NCBI RefSeq assembly: GCF_000003605.2
Contig: NW_003137828.1
Coordinates: 250,763 to 285,178 of the forward strand
DNA length: 34,416 nucleotides
DNA from: Saccoglossus kowalevskii
Lineage: Eukaryota > Hemichordata > Enteropneusta > Harrimaniidae
Direction: 5' to 3'
Part shown: piece by piece, positions 32,019 through 34,416 of the stretch
Layout: the number at the start of each line of letters is the position of its first letter
Position numbering within the stretch: the stretch's first letter is position 1
Notes under the pieces: generated by a model
Seen by the model: only the letters and a program-made list of their open reading frames with translations
Databases searched by the model: none
Told to the model about the DNA's origin: nothing
Program-made: the position numbers and the translations under genes

Positions 32019-33354
32019 CCACAAGTAGAACGTTTATGAAGCTTTATAACATTTGAACATTGTTTTTTGTGCTATAAATGTATTTTCATGCCTTAGAATT
32101 ACATTTAAAATTAAGTTGTTATAACAACTGGATATTACAAGCACTCGATATTGCACTCGCATGCGACTCGTGCATATATTAAATGTATACATTTTTCTGC
32201 GAAGGCATATACTGGGTTGCAGTATCACTCATTTCTTGTCTCAGGATTCATTTGCGCCACGAACACCCACAACGGGACCAGTGCCTGTAAAGCTATGCAA
32301 TTCGGTTGACGGTTGCTATGATACAATTTACGTAGTCGATTGTTTATAGAACACCTATTTCTGTTTCTACAGATTGCTTGACACATCCTTCTCTGTAACA
32401 ACCGACAGTATTTCTTATTCTACCAGCCTCACCAGGAATTTTGGTTCGCCCCTTATAATATGATTTTCGCAACAACTAACACCGATAAACAACTCGAGTA
32501 TGATCTGCATTTACACGTGATCAACTCATTAGAGTGGAGTGGGTCACCTTATAAGTTTACATCCATCATCGCGTTAATTATCTCTGCTCTGAACGCAGAA
32601 ATGACTCTAATGGAGTATACTCCTTTCATTGTGCATTGAAACGGAGATGGTAATCTAAAATCAATTGAAGACCACAGGATCCAAAGTAATGACATCGGAA
32701 CAAAACAGTCAGATCTTTGTACTTTCCCCATTTCCAAACAGCTCGGAAATGAGTAAATGAGGTGTGTTATTTTCTGTCAAATTAAGCATCATGATATAGG
32801 CAAATGTATTTGTTTGAAATAGAGTCGGATTGTAATGGGAAATACCGCGATGTAGTATTATTTTGAAAAACAAAAACAAATTAAACGTATTTTTTAGTCA
32901 ATTTTTATTTAGCAATTTACTCTTGGCGTGTGTTTTCTCATCAACACGACGTATCTACTGCTGCGGTAGATGCCGGATCTAACCGTTCACAGCGTCATGA
33001 CACTTTCCACACATGGTACCAATTTCATTAACTCATGAAGAAACTCAAAATGTCCTACACAAATTTCGACACTGGTGAATTATGACACATACAAAGTGTT
33101 CCCATGTTCTCACTAGAGAAAATACACCCACAAAAATTGCGCCAAATTACCAAACTTATAAGGAATCTATAATTTTGTGTTCAAACACACTTTTTTTCAC
33201 AAAAGGCCTAGGGTGGCAATCGATCGTCAATACGCGCAATGTATAACACTTCCATTGATAGGCATTCTTTTCGGTTATCGGTCTTGATTGTACATGTTAA
33301 TCTATTTGTGTTATTAACCTTATAGTTATTAGCAGCTCACACCAACTACTATAC

Positions 33355-33355
<1 letters not shown>
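32019..33355. other. Non-coding DNA; one strong orphan splice acceptor
   Basis: No gene can be supported. The pyrimidine-rich TCATTTCTTGTCTCAG ending at 32244 looks like a splice acceptor and is followed by a 34-codon open frame ending TAG at 32347-32349. Without a matching donor or homology it stays unassigned. Confidence 0.4.

Positions 33356-33400
<45 letters not shown>
33356..33400. repeat. TAA microsatellite (15 units)
   Basis: A perfect 45-base trinucleotide run. Confidence 0.97.
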
Positions 33401-33402
<2 letters not shown>

Positions 33403-33540
33403 ATATTATTACTGATATAGTGATATAAATGAAGATGTTCGAATTTAACAACTATGATGTATAACACCTAAACAGCGTGGCACACCATTAACGTGTTCAT
33501 CCCCTACACTACCCAGCAAAAGCATATATCGAACTGTTAT

Positions 33541-34416
33541 AAACTGAGGCACCTGTACCTTAGTCTTATTGAGGCGGGTTTCTGTACCTTACTCTTATCA
33601 GGCCAGGTATTTGTACCTTAGGCTTACCATGAGGGCAGGTATCTGTACCTTAGTCCTATCAGGGCAGGTATCTGTACCTTAGTCTTATCAGGGCAGGTAT
33701 CTGTACCTTAGTCTTATCAGGGCAGGTATCTGTACCTTAGTCTTATTGCGACGGGATCTTTGCCTTAGCCTTATTCTTATCAGGCCAGGTATCTGCATCT
33801 TAGTCTTATCAGGACAGATATCTGTACCTTAGTCTTATCAAGGCAGTGATCTGTACCTCAGTCTTATTGAGGCAGGTATCTGTACCCCAGTCTTATTGGG
33901 GCAGGGATCAGTACCTTAGTCTTATCAGGGCAGGTATCTGTACCTTAGTCTCATCAACTTGAAGGCAGTTATCTCTACCTTAGGCTTATCAGGGCAGGTA
34001 TCTCGACCTTAGTCTTATCAGGGCAGGTATCTTTACCTCAGTCTTATCAGAGAAGGTATCTGTATCTTAGTCTTATTGAGGCAGGTATCTGTACCTTAGT
34101 CTTATCAGGGCAGGTATCTTTACCTCAGTCTTATCAGGACAGGTATCTGTACCTTAGTCTTATCAGGGCAGGTATCTGTACCTTAGTCTTATCAAGGCAG
34201 GTATCTGTTCCTTCTTAGTCTTATCAAGGCGAGTATCTGTACCTTATTCTTATCAGGGCAGGTATCTGTTCCTTCTTAGTCTTATCAAGGCGAGTATCTG
34301 TACCTTATTCTTATCAGGCCAGGTATCTGTACCTCAGTCTTATCAGGACAGGTATCTGTACCTTAGTCTTATCAGGGCAGGTATCTGTACCTTAGTCTTA
34401 TCAAGGCAGGTATCTT
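33541..34416 (+). repeat. 29-bp minisatellite, about 30 degenerate copies, runs past window end
   Basis: The unit is CAGGTATCTGTACCTT followed by AGTCTTATCAGGG, 29 bases. Copies differ by point changes (ATCAGGG, ATCAAGG, ATTGAGG) and a few small indels. Near 34205-34325 a 61-bp compound unit (32 plus 29, marked by GTTCCTTCTTAG) occurs twice in a row. Copies at the left edge are the most diverged. The array is cut by the window end. Confidence 0.97.

Noticed and set aside
33541-34416. Repeat array considered as a CRISPR array
   Set aside because: The units are directly adjacent 29-mers without unique spacers, in a eukaryotic genome. This is a minisatellite.

Overview
This is an AT-rich, intron-bearing animal (metazoan) genomic window. 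It holds parts of two recognisable genes placed tail to tail. At the left edge, on the + strand, is the last coding exon (389-953) of a KCNQ/Kv7-type voltage-gated potassium channel. It carries the end of helix C, the helix-D tetramerisation coiled coil and the C-terminal tail. On the - strand, from 27641 down to 10709, is a complete BMP5/6/7/8-class TGF-beta ligand gene. I reconstruct it as six coding exons with matching splice phases, giving 1230 nt and 409 aa. One exon (11575-11648) is only 74 bp long and carries the first cystine-knot cysteine; it was found by reading the splice sites. The taxon cannot be fixed from the sequence. Ungapped similarity to both vertebrate and invertebrate BMP5-8 fits many bilaterians and cnidarians. 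The fused last exon and the absence of the vertebrate KCNQ2/3 ankyrin-G motif argue against a vertebrate.

Layout: 1-388 last KCNQ intron; 389-953 KCNQ terminal exon; 954-10708 convergent intergenic DNA with both 3' UTRs and no other gene that I can support; 10709-27641 the BMP gene, with introns of about 10.3, 1.0, 2.7, 1.1 and 0.6 kb in transcription order; 27642-33355 BMP upstream DNA with one weak candidate exon on the + strand (30342-30492); 33356-33400 a TAA microsatellite; 33541 to the window end a 29-bp minisatellite of about 30 degenerate copies that runs off the edge.

A short terminal-inverted-repeat element (a MITE, about 120-133 bp, ends TTAAAGGGCGG...CCCTTTAA) occurs four times in good form: 14316-14707 (interrupted), 16603-16735, 28890-29010 and 31887-32018 (reversed). 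A decayed relative lies at about 20173-20288. NRF1-like palindromes (ACGCATGCGCA type) cluster in BMP introns.

The two genes do not form one pathway: one is a channel subunit and the other a secreted morphogen. Their adjacency is the most interesting point. Three human BMP5-8 paralogs share a chromosome with a KCNQ paralog (BMP7/KCNQ2 on 20q13, BMP8A-B/KCNQ4 on 1p34, BMP5/KCNQ5 on chromosome 6). This window therefore looks like the unduplicated form of an ancient linkage. I saw no clearly new biological system.
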